Of a DNA stretch of 64,000 nucleotides, positions 8,116 through 16,157 are shown one piece after another. The notes beneath the pieces were generated by a model. It saw nothing but the letters and a program-made list of their open reading frames with translations, made no database searches and was not told the DNA's origin. The translations under genes were made by a program, and so were the position numbers. The DNA is from DAITQM01 sp036832975. Its GTDB lineage: Bacteria > Pseudomonadota > Gammaproteobacteria > Xanthomonadales > Wenzhouxiangellaceae. How positions within the stretch are numbered: the first letter of the stretch is position 1; each line of letters opens with the position of its first letter. The stretch covers positions 39,430 through 103,429 of the forward strand of contig DAITQM010000007.1 of NCBI GenBank assembly GCA_036832975.1, written 5' to 3'.

Positions 8116-8771
8116 TCGGCGCCCAGCAGCGCAGCCAGACGAGCGAATTCCGCCGGCCACTTCGCCGGCTCATGGCCGACCACGCCGAGCAGCGGGGCGG
8201 CCAGCGCCGCTTGTAATGTCGCGATATTGTCCGCGGCACGCTCCATGCCCGGCGGCAGATGGTTGGCGACCCAGCCACGCAGGCGAAGGCCGTCGGCGGC
8301 GATGGCCCGGGCAGTCAGCAAGGTGTGGTTCAGGCAACCGAGGCGCAGGCCGGCGACCAAAATCACCTCGGTGCCGATCGCGCGCACCAGATCGCTCAGC
8401 ATCGACCCGCCGCCCAACGGCACCATCCAGCCGCCGACCCCCTCGACCACGACCACTTCGGCCTTGATCTGCAATATCCCCGCCGCCAGCGCCGTGCCGT
8501 CGATGCGCACCCCGGCCTCGCGCGCCGCCAGGTGCGGCGCGATCGGCGGTGCGAAACGGCAGGGGTTGACCGCCGCCACCGGCAACGCGACATTGGCCGC
8601 CGCCGCCAGCGCCTTGGCATCGGCGTTGAGACCATCGTCATCCAGGCCACTGGCGATCGGCTTGCAGGCCGCGACGCGCCGGCCGCGCGCCGCAAAGGCT
8701 GCGGTCAGTCCGGCCGCGACGTGGGTTTTGCCGCAGCCGGTGTCGGTACCGGTGATGAAATAGATCGCCAT
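8082..8771 (-). CDS. bioD: dethiobiotin synthetase
   Basis: BioD converts 7,8-diaminopelargonate, CO2 and ATP to dethiobiotin. The 229 residues start with FITGTDTGCGKTHVAAG, which contains the P-loop. The CKPIASG motif near residue 35 and the VVEGVGGWMVPL motif complete the family pattern. The ATG at 8771 was chosen because the 16 residues of upstream reading frame are not family-like. It is the last gene of bioB-F-H-C-D, and its 3' end overlaps the convergent Nudix gene by 34 bp. Confidence 0.96.
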   Translation of the reverse strand: MAIYFITGTDTGCGKTHVAAGLTAAFAARGRRVAACKPIASGLDDDGLNADAKALAAAANVALPVAAVNPCRFAPPIAPHLAAREAGVRIDGTALAAGILQIKAEVVVVEGVGGWMVPLGGGSMLSDLVRAIGTEVILVAGLRLGCLNHTLLTARAIAADGLRLRGWVANHLPPGMERAADNIATLQAALAAPLLGVVGHEPAKWPAEFARLAALLGADQENGPLASGG

Positions 8772-8787
8772 GTTGCAACGATTGGGT

Positions 8788-9645
8788 TTACATCGGTCTC
8801 CGGTGGCGCAGTTCGGCAAGCGGGATCACGTCCCCGGCCTTCGCTGGCCCATTAGCCGCAGGCGCGAAAGCGGCCCCTATGATCGCCTCCCAGGTCACCG
8901 GCAGGCCGTGTTCGGTGCGTTCGCACTCATAAGCTTGGCGCATCCGGCCATACGCCGCCTTGCCGGTCAGACCGCGACGCCGGGCGTGATCGGCGTTGCC
9001 GGCGCCGATGGCGCGCAGGCCGCGCATCACGGTTTCCACGTCCGGTTCGTACACTTCCAGCCGTTCACTGCCGAGCACCGGATTTTTGAAACCCGCCGCG
9101 ACCAGCCGGTCGCCGATCTCATGCAGATCGACGAAATCATGGACGTGCACCGCTTCGTCGGCTGCCCGCCAGGCGCGCCGCAGTTCGTGCAGCGTCGCCG
9201 GGCCGAACGTCGAAAACAACACTGCGCCGCCCGGCCGGAGGATCCGCCGCCATTCGGCAAAGACGGTATCCCCTGGCGCGCTCCACTGCACGGCCAAGTT
9301 GCTGACCAATAAATCGATGCTGCCGTCCCGGAACGGCGTGACCGCCAGATCGCCACACAGCAGGCCGAAAGTGCGATACCAGTGGCGATGGTGGCGGGCG
9401 GCGGCGAGCATCGCCGGCGCGATATCCAGCCCGCTGACCGCGGCGCGCGGCCAGCGGCGCTTCAGTTCGGCGGTCAACCGCCCGCTGCCGCAGCCGAGAT
9501 CGGCGATCCACCGCGGTGCCAGAGATTCGGCCTGCGGCAGGTCGAGCAGACGGCCGGCGACTTCCCGTTGCAGCCAGGCGTGGCGTTCGTAATGCGGCGC
9601 CGCGCGGTCGAATCCACGGCGGAGCGCGGTCCGTTCCAGGGTCAT
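8788..9645 (-). CDS. bioC: malonyl-ACP O-methyltransferase
   Basis: BioC methylates malonyl-ACP to disguise it for fatty-acid synthesis and so starts pimelate formation. The 285-residue protein has the SAM-binding motif IADLGCGSGRL near residue 47 and the later motifs SNLAVQW and ILRPGGAVLFSTFG, as in BioC. The N-terminal FDRAAPHYERHAWLQREVA is also characteristic. The start overlaps the bioH stop by 4 bp (ATGA), so the two steps of pimeloyl-ACP synthesis are coupled. Confidence 0.95.
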   Translation of the reverse strand: MTLERTALRRGFDRAAPHYERHAWLQREVAGRLLDLPQAESLAPRWIADLGCGSGRLTAELKRRWPRAAVSGLDIAPAMLAAARHHRHWYRTFGLLCGDLAVTPFRDGSIDLLVSNLAVQWSAPGDTVFAEWRRILRPGGAVLFSTFGPATLHELRRAWRAADEAVHVHDFVDLHEIGDRLVAAGFKNPVLGSERLEVYEPDVETVMRGLRAIGAGNADHARRRGLTGKAAYGRMRQAYECERTEHGLPVTWEAIIGAAFAPAANGPAKAGDVIPLAELRHRRPM

Positions 9646-10424
9646 CGTAAAAATGCCTGTACGGCTGCGACAAATTCCCGCCGGTGACTCAGAAACGGCG
9701 CGTGAGCGGCGCCTTCGATCAGGACGAGTTCGCCCGGCGCAATCCGGTTGGCAGTATCGTGCAGCGCCCGCGGCGCGGTGAGCCGGTCGCGCGACCCGCC
9801 GATCACCAGGGTCGGTACGGCCACTTTGGCGAGTTCAGACCTAAAATCGCCGTCACCGAGGAGCGCCAGCGCCCGTTCGAGCGCCGCCTTGGCCGGCGGC
9901 CCATAACGCAATGCGCTTTCCCGCAGCCGGCGCAGCGTGCCCCGCGCCTCGGCCCCTCCTTGCACTTCGAGCGCTAAAAATCGTGCGAGCGCGGCGACCG
10001 GCTCGGCGCTCAACTCATGCGCGAAAGCCTTGAACACGTCCGGATCCATGCCGCCTGGCCAGTCGGGGCGGGCGACGTAGCACGGATTACAGGCGGCCAA
10101 TACCAGGCGGCGGACCTTCGCCCGCGGCCGGCCGGCGGCCAGCAGGGCCGGCAGACCGCCGAGCGACCAGCCGAGCCAGTCGGCGCCCGGCGGCAAGTTT
10201 TCGCTCAGCGCTTCGACCCAGACGCCCAGATCGTCCGGCCAGGTCACCTCGCGCGCTCGGCCGTGGCCGGGCAGATCGACGAGATGGAGTGTGTGCGCCG
10301 CGCCCAGATCGTCCAGCACTTCGCCGAAGATGCCGCTGTGCATCCCCCAGCCGTGCAACATCACCAGTGGCGGGCCGCGCCCGACCACTTCGATTGCCGG
10401 TGGCATGGCGCACTGCGCGTTCAT
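9642..10424 (-). CDS. bioH: pimeloyl-ACP methyl ester esterase
   Basis: BioH cleaves pimeloyl-ACP methyl ester and so ends the BioC-initiated elongation. The 260-residue alpha/beta hydrolase has an oxyanion motif LHGWGMHSGIF near residue 23 and the nucleophile elbow GWSLGG with Ser87. The acid Asp lies in GGSRDRL and the His in GAAHAPFLSH near the C-terminus. It sits between bioF and bioC with ATGA overlaps on both sides. Confidence 0.95.
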   Translation of the reverse strand: MNAQCAMPPAIEVVGRGPPLVMLHGWGMHSGIFGEVLDDLGAAHTLHLVDLPGHGRAREVTWPDDLGVWVEALSENLPPGADWLGWSLGGLPALLAAGRPRAKVRRLVLAACNPCYVARPDWPGGMDPDVFKAFAHELSAEPVAALARFLALEVQGGAEARGTLRRLRESALRYGPPAKAALERALALLGDGDFRSELAKVAVPTLVIGGSRDRLTAPRALHDTANRIAPGELVLIEGAAHAPFLSHRREFVAAVQAFLR

Positions 10425-11605
10425 CCGCCGGGCGCCGCCGGGTGGTCGTCGAGTGTTGCGGCCAGCGTCTCAACCAGGCGCTCGATCATCTCCGTTTCAT
10501 GACCGGCCGACAGCGTGATCCGCAAGCGGGCAGTGCCCTCCGGGACGGTCGGCGGGCGCATCGCGCCGACCCAAAAGCCGGCCCGTTCCAGCGCTCCGGC
10601 GACCGCCATCGTGCGCGCTGCCGAACCCAGAACCAACGGCTGGATCGCGCTGCTCGACGCGCCGAGCGGCAGACCTGCGGCGCGCGCCCGGTCGCGGAAA
10701 TAGGCGATATTACGGTGCAGCGCAACGCGCCTTTCCGGTTCGGTGCGGATAATGTCAAGCGCGGCGAGTGTCGCCGCAGCCAGAGCCGGTGGTGGCGCGG
10801 TGGTATAGATCCAGGTGCGCGCCGTCTGTTCGAGATGGTCGATCAGCGGTCGCGGCCCGGCAACGAAGGCCCCGGCCGTCCCGAATGCTTTGCCGAAGGT
10901 GCCGATCAATAACGGCACCTCGTCCTGTCCGGCGCCGGCCGCTTCCAGCACGCCGCGGCCCGTCTCGCCCAGCACGCCGATGCCATGCGCATCGTCGATC
11001 GCCAGCAGGGCGCCGTGTTCGCCGGCCAAGGCCGCCAGCCCGCGAACGGGCGCGGTATCGCCGTCCATCGAAAACACGCCATCGCTGACGATCAACAACA
11101 GGCCGCGGCGCGGCGCGCTCGCCAGACGGCGCGCGGCGTCCAGATCGCCATGCGGATAACGCCGGAAGTCGGCGGCGCCAAGGCGCGCCGCGTCGATCAG
11201 CGAGGCGTGGTTCAATTTGTCGCCGAGCACGACGTCGCCGCGCTGCAACAACCCCTGGGCGAGCGCGAGATTGGCCTGGTAGCCACTGCTGAACAACAGC
11301 GCCCGATCGCGGCCGAGCCAGGCGGCGATTTCGTGTTCGAGGGTTTCGTGTACGGCGAAATTGCCGGTTACCAGCCGCGCCGCGCCGCTCCCGGTGCCGT
11401 TTGCGCCAAGCGCCGCGGCCAGCGCCGCGCTGAGCCGCGGATCGGCGGCCAGGCCGAGATAGTCATTGCTGGCGAAATCGAGCCGCCGGCGGCCGCCGGC
11501 GGTCAACCACCGGCCGTTGCGTTCCTCGATCACCCGCCGCGCGCGCCACAGTCCGGCGGCGCGGCGCGCGCCGGCCAACGCCGCGAGGCGTTCATTCCAG
11601 CCCAT
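10421..11605 (-). CDS. bioF: 8-amino-7-oxononanoate synthase
   Basis: A PLP-dependent enzyme condensing pimeloyl-ACP with L-alanine. The 394 residues carry FASNDYLGLA, the GSGAARLVTGN segment, SDGVFSMDGD, DDAHGIGVLG and the PLP-lysine motif GTFGKAFG. All motifs and the length are normal for AONS. Its stop overlaps the bioH start (ATGA), and 6 bp separate its start from bioB. Confidence 0.97.
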   Translation of the reverse strand: MGWNERLAALAGARRAAGLWRARRVIEERNGRWLTAGGRRRLDFASNDYLGLAADPRLSAALAAALGANGTGSGAARLVTGNFAVHETLEHEIAAWLGRDRALLFSSGYQANLALAQGLLQRGDVVLGDKLNHASLIDAARLGAADFRRYPHGDLDAARRLASAPRRGLLLIVSDGVFSMDGDTAPVRGLAALAGEHGALLAIDDAHGIGVLGETGRGVLEAAGAGQDEVPLLIGTFGKAFGTAGAFVAGPRPLIDHLEQTARTWIYTTAPPPALAAATLAALDIIRTEPERRVALHRNIAYFRDRARAAGLPLGASSSAIQPLVLGSAARTMAVAGALERAGFWVGAMRPPTVPEGTARLRITLSAGHETEMIERLVETLAATLDDHPAAPGG

Positions 11606-11611
11606 CGCCGC

Positions 11612-12571
11612 TCAGGCGGCCGCCGGACGGATGCCGAGGCTCTGAAACAATTGCCGGTCGGCGTCGGTCGTGGGATTGTCCGTGGTCAACAGTGTTGCGC
11701 CATAGAAAATCGAATTGGCGCCGGCATAAAAACACAACGCCTGGCATTCGTCGCTCATCCCGCTGCGGCCCGCCGACAGCCGGACCCGGGAGCGCGGCAA
11801 CATCAGCCGCGCGACAGCGATGGTCCTGACGAATTCGATCGCCTTAAGTCGCGGCGTCCCGTCGAGCGGCGTCCCGGGAACCTGGACCAATAGGTTGATC
11901 GGCACGCTCTCGGGATGTTGCGGCAACGTCGCCAGCTCGACGAGCAGCGCGGCGCGGTCGGCCCGCTCTTCACCCATGCCGACGATGCCGCCGCAGCAGA
12001 CTTTCAGCCCGGCGTCGCGGACGTGGGCGAGCGTATCGAGGCGGTCTTGATAAGTCCGGGTCGTGACGATCTCGGAATAATATTCCGGCGAGGTGTCCAG
12101 GTTATGGTTGTAATAATCGAGTCCGGCGGCTTTCAGGCGCGCGGCCTGCGCAGCGCTCAACATGCCGAGCGTAACGCAGGTTTCGAGCCCCTCCGCGCGC
12201 ACAGCGGCGATCTGATCGATGACCTTGTCCAAATCGCGGTCGCTCGGCCGGCGCCACGCCGCGCCCATGCAGAAGCGGGTCGCGCCGGCCTGGCGTGCGG
12301 CGCGCGCCGCGCCGCGGACCTCATCGACCGGCAGCAGTTTTTCGCGGCCCAACCCGGTATCGTAATGGACGCTTTGCGGGCAGTATTTGCAATCCTCGGG
12401 GCAGGCGCCGGTCTTGATGCTGAGCAGCGTGCTGATCTGCACCTCGTTGGGGTCGAACACCGCGCGATGGACCTCATGCGCGGCGTGGAGCAGATCGCCG
12501 AAAGGCCGGCCGAACAACGCCTCGGCTTCGGCGCGGGTCCAGTCATGGCGGGGTGTGGCGGCGATCGACAT
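11612..12571 (-). CDS. bioB: biotin synthase (radical SAM)
   Basis: BioB inserts sulfur into dethiobiotin. The 319-residue protein carries the radical-SAM cysteines C57, C61 and C64 in GACPEDCKYCPQS, plus the 2Fe-2S ligand segments KVCCGGIVGMGE and the C-terminal CFYAGANSIFYG. The start at 12571 gives the usual MSIAATPRHDWTRAEAEALF N-terminus. A 125-residue upstream extension of the reading frame enters comF and is rejected. It is the promoter-proximal gene of the biotin operon. Confidence 0.97.
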   Translation of the reverse strand: MSIAATPRHDWTRAEAEALFGRPFGDLLHAAHEVHRAVFDPNEVQISTLLSIKTGACPEDCKYCPQSVHYDTGLGREKLLPVDEVRGAARAARQAGATRFCMGAAWRRPSDRDLDKVIDQIAAVRAEGLETCVTLGMLSAAQAARLKAAGLDYYNHNLDTSPEYYSEIVTTRTYQDRLDTLAHVRDAGLKVCCGGIVGMGEERADRAALLVELATLPQHPESVPINLLVQVPGTPLDGTPRLKAIEFVRTIAVARLMLPRSRVRLSAGRSGMSDECQALCFYAGANSIFYGATLLTTDNPTTDADRQLFQSLGIRPAAA

Positions 12572-12616
12572 CGAGGGCAACCGTAATGAAAAGAGCAGGC
12601 GACGGATGTGGTGTGC

Positions 12617-12670
12617 AGTATCGGGGCCGGCGTTGCTGCTGTCAACCTGGCCGGTCATTACGAGGTTGAC
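12617..12670 (-). promoter_or_regulatory. bioB promoter with putative BirA operator
   Basis: A perfect 7-bp inverted repeat, GTCAACC at 12641-12647 and GGTTGAC at 12664-12670 with a 16-nt spacer, resembles the BirA operator architecture (GTAAACC-N15/16-GGTTTAC in proteobacteria). On the minus strand a consensus TTGACA (-35, 12645-12640) lies within the proximal arm, and GATACT (-10, 12622-12617) follows after exactly 17 nt. The predicted transcript starts near 12610, about 39 nt before bioB. BirA is not in the window, so the binding protein is inferred. Confidence 0.7.
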
Positions 12671-12679
12671 GAAAGTTTC

Positions 12680-13363
12680 ATGCGCGCCATTCTCGACTGG
12701 CTGCTGCCCAGAACCTGCCTGCTGTGTGGCGCCGCCGGCGACGACGACCTCGACCTGTGCGCCGCCTGCCGGTGCGATCTGCCCTGGCTTACGGCCGCCT
12801 GCCCCAGGTGCGCCGAACCGCTGCCGGTCGCCGCGCTGTGCGGCCCGTGCCAATTGCACCCGCCGCCGTTTCGCGCCGCCACGATGCCGTTGCGTTACGA
12901 AGCCGAGGTCGAACGACTGGTGCAGAGCTTCAAGTTCCACCGCCAACTCGCCGCCGGCCGAACGCTGGCGCTATTGCTCGCCGCCCACCTCGAACGTACC
13001 GCCGTCCCGTTGCCTGAAGCGCTGCTCCCGGTGCCCCTCAACCGCCGGCGGCTATACCGCCGCGGTTATAACCAGGCGGCCCTCATCGCCCGTATTCTCA
13101 GCCGCCGGTTCCGCCTGCCGGTCGTGACCGGCGGACTGCACCGGACCCGCGCGACCACCCCGCAAAGCGAACTGGCTAAAAGCGCCCGCCGGCAAAACGT
13201 CAAAGGCGCCTTCGCCTGCCGCTCCGGCACCCACCTGCCGCGCCACGTCGCCTTGATCGACGACGTCGTCACTACCGGCGCCACCGTCGCCGAATGCGCC
13301 CGCGTACTCAAACGCGCCGGCGTCAAGCACATCCAAGTCTGGGCCCTGGCTCGCACACCGTAG
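12680..13363 (+). CDS. comF: ComF family phosphoribosyltransferase-like protein
   Basis: A 227-residue ComF/GntX-type protein linked to DNA uptake or use of imported DNA. The N-terminus has a double zinc finger of CxxC pairs (C13/C16, C30/C33, then CPRC and CGPC). The C-terminal PRTase domain holds the PRPP loop VALIDDVVTTGATVAEC. The ATG at 12680 starts MRAILDWLLPRTCLLCG, as usual for the family. It is divergent from bioB, and the putative BirA operator ends 10 bp before its start, so it may be affected by the same site. Confidence 0.9.
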   Translation: MRAILDWLLPRTCLLCGAAGDDDLDLCAACRCDLPWLTAACPRCAEPLPVAALCGPCQLHPPPFRAATMPLRYEAEVERLVQSFKFHRQLAAGRTLALLLAAHLERTAVPLPEALLPVPLNRRRLYRRGYNQAALIARILSRRFRLPVVTGGLHRTRATTPQSELAKSARRQNVKGAFACRSGTHLPRHVALIDDVVTTGATVAECARVLKRAGVKHIQVWALARTP

Positions 13364-13554
13364 CCATCACAGGCAACCACCCAATCGACCGCCACCATTT
13401 AGCACCGAGCGCAAAAACAGAGTGGGACTGATACCGGACCGCTCCTTACCCTACCAGCGGTGGTTGCCATCTCGCGTCGTGAACCCAGACAATGAGGTGC
13501 CACCCAGCGGGGGCGGCGGTAGAGGTCGCGCCTGTGATCTGGCATAATCGGCCT

Positions 13555-13792
13555 ATGAGTCCGACCATATTCCGCGAGAAAGGTTATCGGTTTTTCTTCT
13601 TCTCGCGCGAAGAATCGCGGATGCACGTCCATGTGTACTGCGGGAAAGGCGAGGCCAAGTTTTGGCTTGTACCGCACATAGAACGCAAACAACTATCGCC
13701 TGTCGCGAGGGCAGTTGAACGAAATCGAGGCGATCATCGAGGTGCACTATGATGAACTCAAGCGCGCTTGGCAAAAGCACTTCCCAGGTTGA
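13555..13792 (+). pseudogene. DUF4160 family gene, frameshifted
   Basis: The first frame encodes MSPTIFREKGYRFFFFSREE followed by a HVHVYCGKGEAKFWL segment, the typical DUF4160 N-terminal half. After about position 13690 that frame loses similarity. The +1 frame from 13691 gives NYRLSRGQLNEIEAIIEVHY and then ends in AWQKHFPG, the matching C-terminal half with its stop at 13792. Removing one base near the GCAAACAAC run at 13685-13693 would restore one 78-residue protein. This is a recent frameshift, a sequencing error or recoding. DUF4160 usually pairs with DUF2442, as here. Confidence 0.75.
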
Positions 13793-14012
13793 AGTCACTC
13801 ATATTTCGAATCACGGGGTTTGGTTGCTGGCGGGTGGTCATGAGCTGTTCATGTCTTATGAGCAGTTTCCGTGGTTCAAGGACGCAGTGATTGCCAAGAT
13901 CCTTAATGTTGAGGAATCCACTCCCGGCCATTTCTACTGGCCGGATCTTGACGTTGATCTTACAGAGGAGATCATTTCGCATCCTGAACGATATCCGCTC
14001 ACAGCACAGTAA
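13749..14012 (+). CDS. DUF2442 domain protein
   Basis: An 87-residue protein with the family pattern WLLAGGHELFMSYEQFPWF, then AKILNVEE and YWPDLDVDLTEE, ending HPERYPL. The start (ATGATG at 13749/13752) lies inside the end of the upstream DUF4160 gene, which indicates translational coupling of the restored frame. DUF4160-DUF2442 pairs are widespread and suspected to be toxin-antitoxin-like. Function is not established, and nothing here proves a toxin role. Confidence 0.85.
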   Translation: MMNSSALGKSTSQVEVTHISNHGVWLLAGGHELFMSYEQFPWFKDAVIAKILNVEESTPGHFYWPDLDVDLTEEIISHPERYPLTAQ

Positions 14013-14067
14013 GTTCCTGGTTGAAAATGGTCGCCCCTATGACGGCAAGCATTCGCTGCTTCAGATC

Positions 14068-14108
14068 GGCCCCGCCACGTGCTTTTGACAAATCGCCCAG
14101 GCGGGGCC
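14068..14108. terminator. inverted repeat between convergent genes
   Basis: A perfect 9-bp inverted repeat GGCCCCGCC/GGCGGGGCC with a 23-nt loop lies between the DUF2442 stop and the convergent TPR-protein stop. A short T-rich stretch follows on the plus strand. It could act as a bidirectional terminator, but the long loop makes this weak. Confidence 0.35.
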
Positions 14109-14120
14109 GGTGAGTTGCTT

Positions 14121-16157
14121 TTATTGCCGCTGGGCGGTGTTCAGCAGGTGGTCGGCGATGCGGGTCAGGCGTTCGCCGAGGGCGGTGAGATCGAGTCCGG
14201 GGAACAACGCTGTCAGAGGGGCGAGCGCTGCGGCCGGAGCGGTTTGCCACACCGTGTGTGGCAGATCGATGAACTGCAATGGGATCTGCTGGCGTGCCTG
14301 TTGTAAAAAAGCCTGTTCTTCATGCCAGAGGTCGGGCAGGCGTTCGAGGTCGGTAAAACCGGCGAGTTGCCATTCGATTTTGAGGGCTTCGAGGTCACGA
14401 TCGACGACGATGACCCGCGCTCCGGGAAACAGCCGGTAGATTGTCGGCAGGGCGCGGGCCGTGAACCACAGGCCGTCGGCCATGGGGCGGTCGAGTTCCG
14501 CGGGCGCCAAGCGGCGACGCGCAGCGCGCCAGTAACGCTGCCTGGCCAGCCGGATGGCGCTCTCGTCGAGTGCGGTCAGGGTGGCGGCGCCGCGTGGCCA
14601 GCACAACGCTTCGCGCCGCTCGTTCTGGTCGCCGATCGCGTCGTGGATCACACTGCACGCGGGATCCTGGGCGAGGGCGAAGAGCAACGCCCCTCGGCCG
14701 CTTCCCGGCCAGCCGTGGACGAGGATCGGATCGGCGAGGTCGTCGCCCGGCCCGCTCGGCGGCCAAGACCACAGCACGTCCTGGTCGAGTGCGGTTGCCG
14801 GCTCCTCGGCCGATTCGGGGTGCTGTTCGGCGATGACCGATGCCAGGCTCATCGGCGAGTCGCCGGCGGTGTGGTCGGCCAGCAGGGCGGCTGCCGCCTC
14901 GTGCCGGCCGGCGCGGGTTAACGCCTGCCATTGGTACCGCCGCCAGGCCCGTCGGTATGCCGGAGGCAGCGTTTTGTGTTCCGATTCGAGCCGTGCCGCG
15001 GCCTCGGCCGGGTCGTTTTCGGCCAGCGCCAGCCGGGCGCGGAATAAATCGCCGAGGGCCGGCGGATTGCCGGCGGTCTCGAATGCCGCCAGGGCTTCCC
15101 GGGCGTCCGCGATCTCGCCGCAGCGCAGGTGGGCGTCGATCTTCAGCGCTGCGATCTCGCTGTCGGGGATGCCCGCCGGCCAATGGGCCATGGCCGCCAG
15201 CGCCTCGGTGGGACGTTGTTGATCGAGTAACACGGCCGCTTTGATACGCATCGCCTCGGGTAATTCGCCAAGCGGCGCCAGCCAGGCGAGCGCTTCGGCA
15301 TAACGGCCGAGACGGCGCGCCGCGGTCGCCGCCTGCAGGGCATGCTCAGGGATTCCGGGTTGCCGCTGGCGCAGTCGGGACAACGCCACCAGTGCCGCTT
15401 CGTTGTCGCCCAACTCGAGGTTGGCGGTGGCGATGCCAGCGAGCGCTTCGAGCGTTTCGGGGCCGAGTTCCAGGCTCTTGCTGAAGGCGACAAGCGCTTC
15501 ACTGTATTCCCCCATGCCGTTCAACGCCTGGCCGAGCCAGAGCCATAACGGGTACTGATCGGGATACGGCCGCAGGGCGTTGCGCAGGCATTGCACGGCA
15601 AAAGCGTGGCGGCCCATGGCGAGAAAGGCTCGGCCGAGATGGGATTGAATGTAGGGGTCGTCGGGTTTGCGGCTCACTGCCTCTTGCAGGTAGCGGGCCG
15701 CCTCATCGAGCCGGCCGGAATCGAGCAGGGCAACGCCGAGGTGGGCGTAGGCTTCGTTCAGCTCGGGATCGGCCCGCAGCGCGGTGTGCAGTGCGTCGAT
15801 CGCCTCGTCATAGCGCCCCAGGCTCAAGAGCACGTACCCGGCGCCCATATGTGCCGCGGCGTGATTGGGGTTGCTCTCGGCCGCCCGGCGGTAACTGTCG
15901 AGGGCGGCGGTCGGCTGGCCGAGGCGCATTTCGAGGCCGCCCAAAGCGTAGTGATAAGGCGCGATCGCCGGCGCCAGGCGGGCGCAAGCCGCCAGCCGCT
16001 CGCGGGCCGCGGCGAACTGCCCGGTTCGTTGTTCGCACAACGCCAGCATGTACAGCACCTGGTGATTGTCCGGCTCGTCGTCGAGCATTTGCCGGTACAG
16101 TGCGTGGGCTTTGTCGTATTCGCCTTTTTCGTAGTGTTCGAGTGCTTGTTCGATCAT
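14121..16157 (-). CDS. TPR protein with degenerate sulfotransferase-like domain
   Basis: A 678-residue cytoplasmic protein. About the first 480 residues are tandem TPR units, beginning MIEQALEHYEKGEYDKAHAL. The last 200 residues look like a sulfotransferase fold. The 5'-phosphosulfate loop, GxPRTGTT in the other copies of this window, reads GWPGSGRGALLFAL here. The 3'-phosphate motif (RDPRD elsewhere) reads DRDLEAL. Both PAPS-binding motifs are therefore altered, and catalysis is doubtful. The start at 16157 makes an ATGA overlap with the YheT-like gene. It is last in a four-gene operon. Confidence 0.8.
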   Translation of the reverse strand: MIEQALEHYEKGEYDKAHALYRQMLDDEPDNHQVLYMLALCEQRTGQFAAARERLAACARLAPAIAPYHYALGGLEMRLGQPTAALDSYRRAAESNPNHAAAHMGAGYVLLSLGRYDEAIDALHTALRADPELNEAYAHLGVALLDSGRLDEAARYLQEAVSRKPDDPYIQSHLGRAFLAMGRHAFAVQCLRNALRPYPDQYPLWLWLGQALNGMGEYSEALVAFSKSLELGPETLEALAGIATANLELGDNEAALVALSRLRQRQPGIPEHALQAATAARRLGRYAEALAWLAPLGELPEAMRIKAAVLLDQQRPTEALAAMAHWPAGIPDSEIAALKIDAHLRCGEIADAREALAAFETAGNPPALGDLFRARLALAENDPAEAAARLESEHKTLPPAYRRAWRRYQWQALTRAGRHEAAAALLADHTAGDSPMSLASVIAEQHPESAEEPATALDQDVLWSWPPSGPGDDLADPILVHGWPGSGRGALLFALAQDPACSVIHDAIGDQNERREALCWPRGAATLTALDESAIRLARQRYWRAARRRLAPAELDRPMADGLWFTARALPTIYRLFPGARVIVVDRDLEALKIEWQLAGFTDLERLPDLWHEEQAFLQQARQQIPLQFIDLPHTVWQTAPAAALAPLTALFPGLDLTALGERLTRIADHLLNTAQRQ

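Noticed and set aside
11612..12946. bioB with a 125-residue N-terminal extension
   Set aside because: The extension lies antisense to comF and covers the predicted bioB promoter; the family N-terminus begins at 12571.
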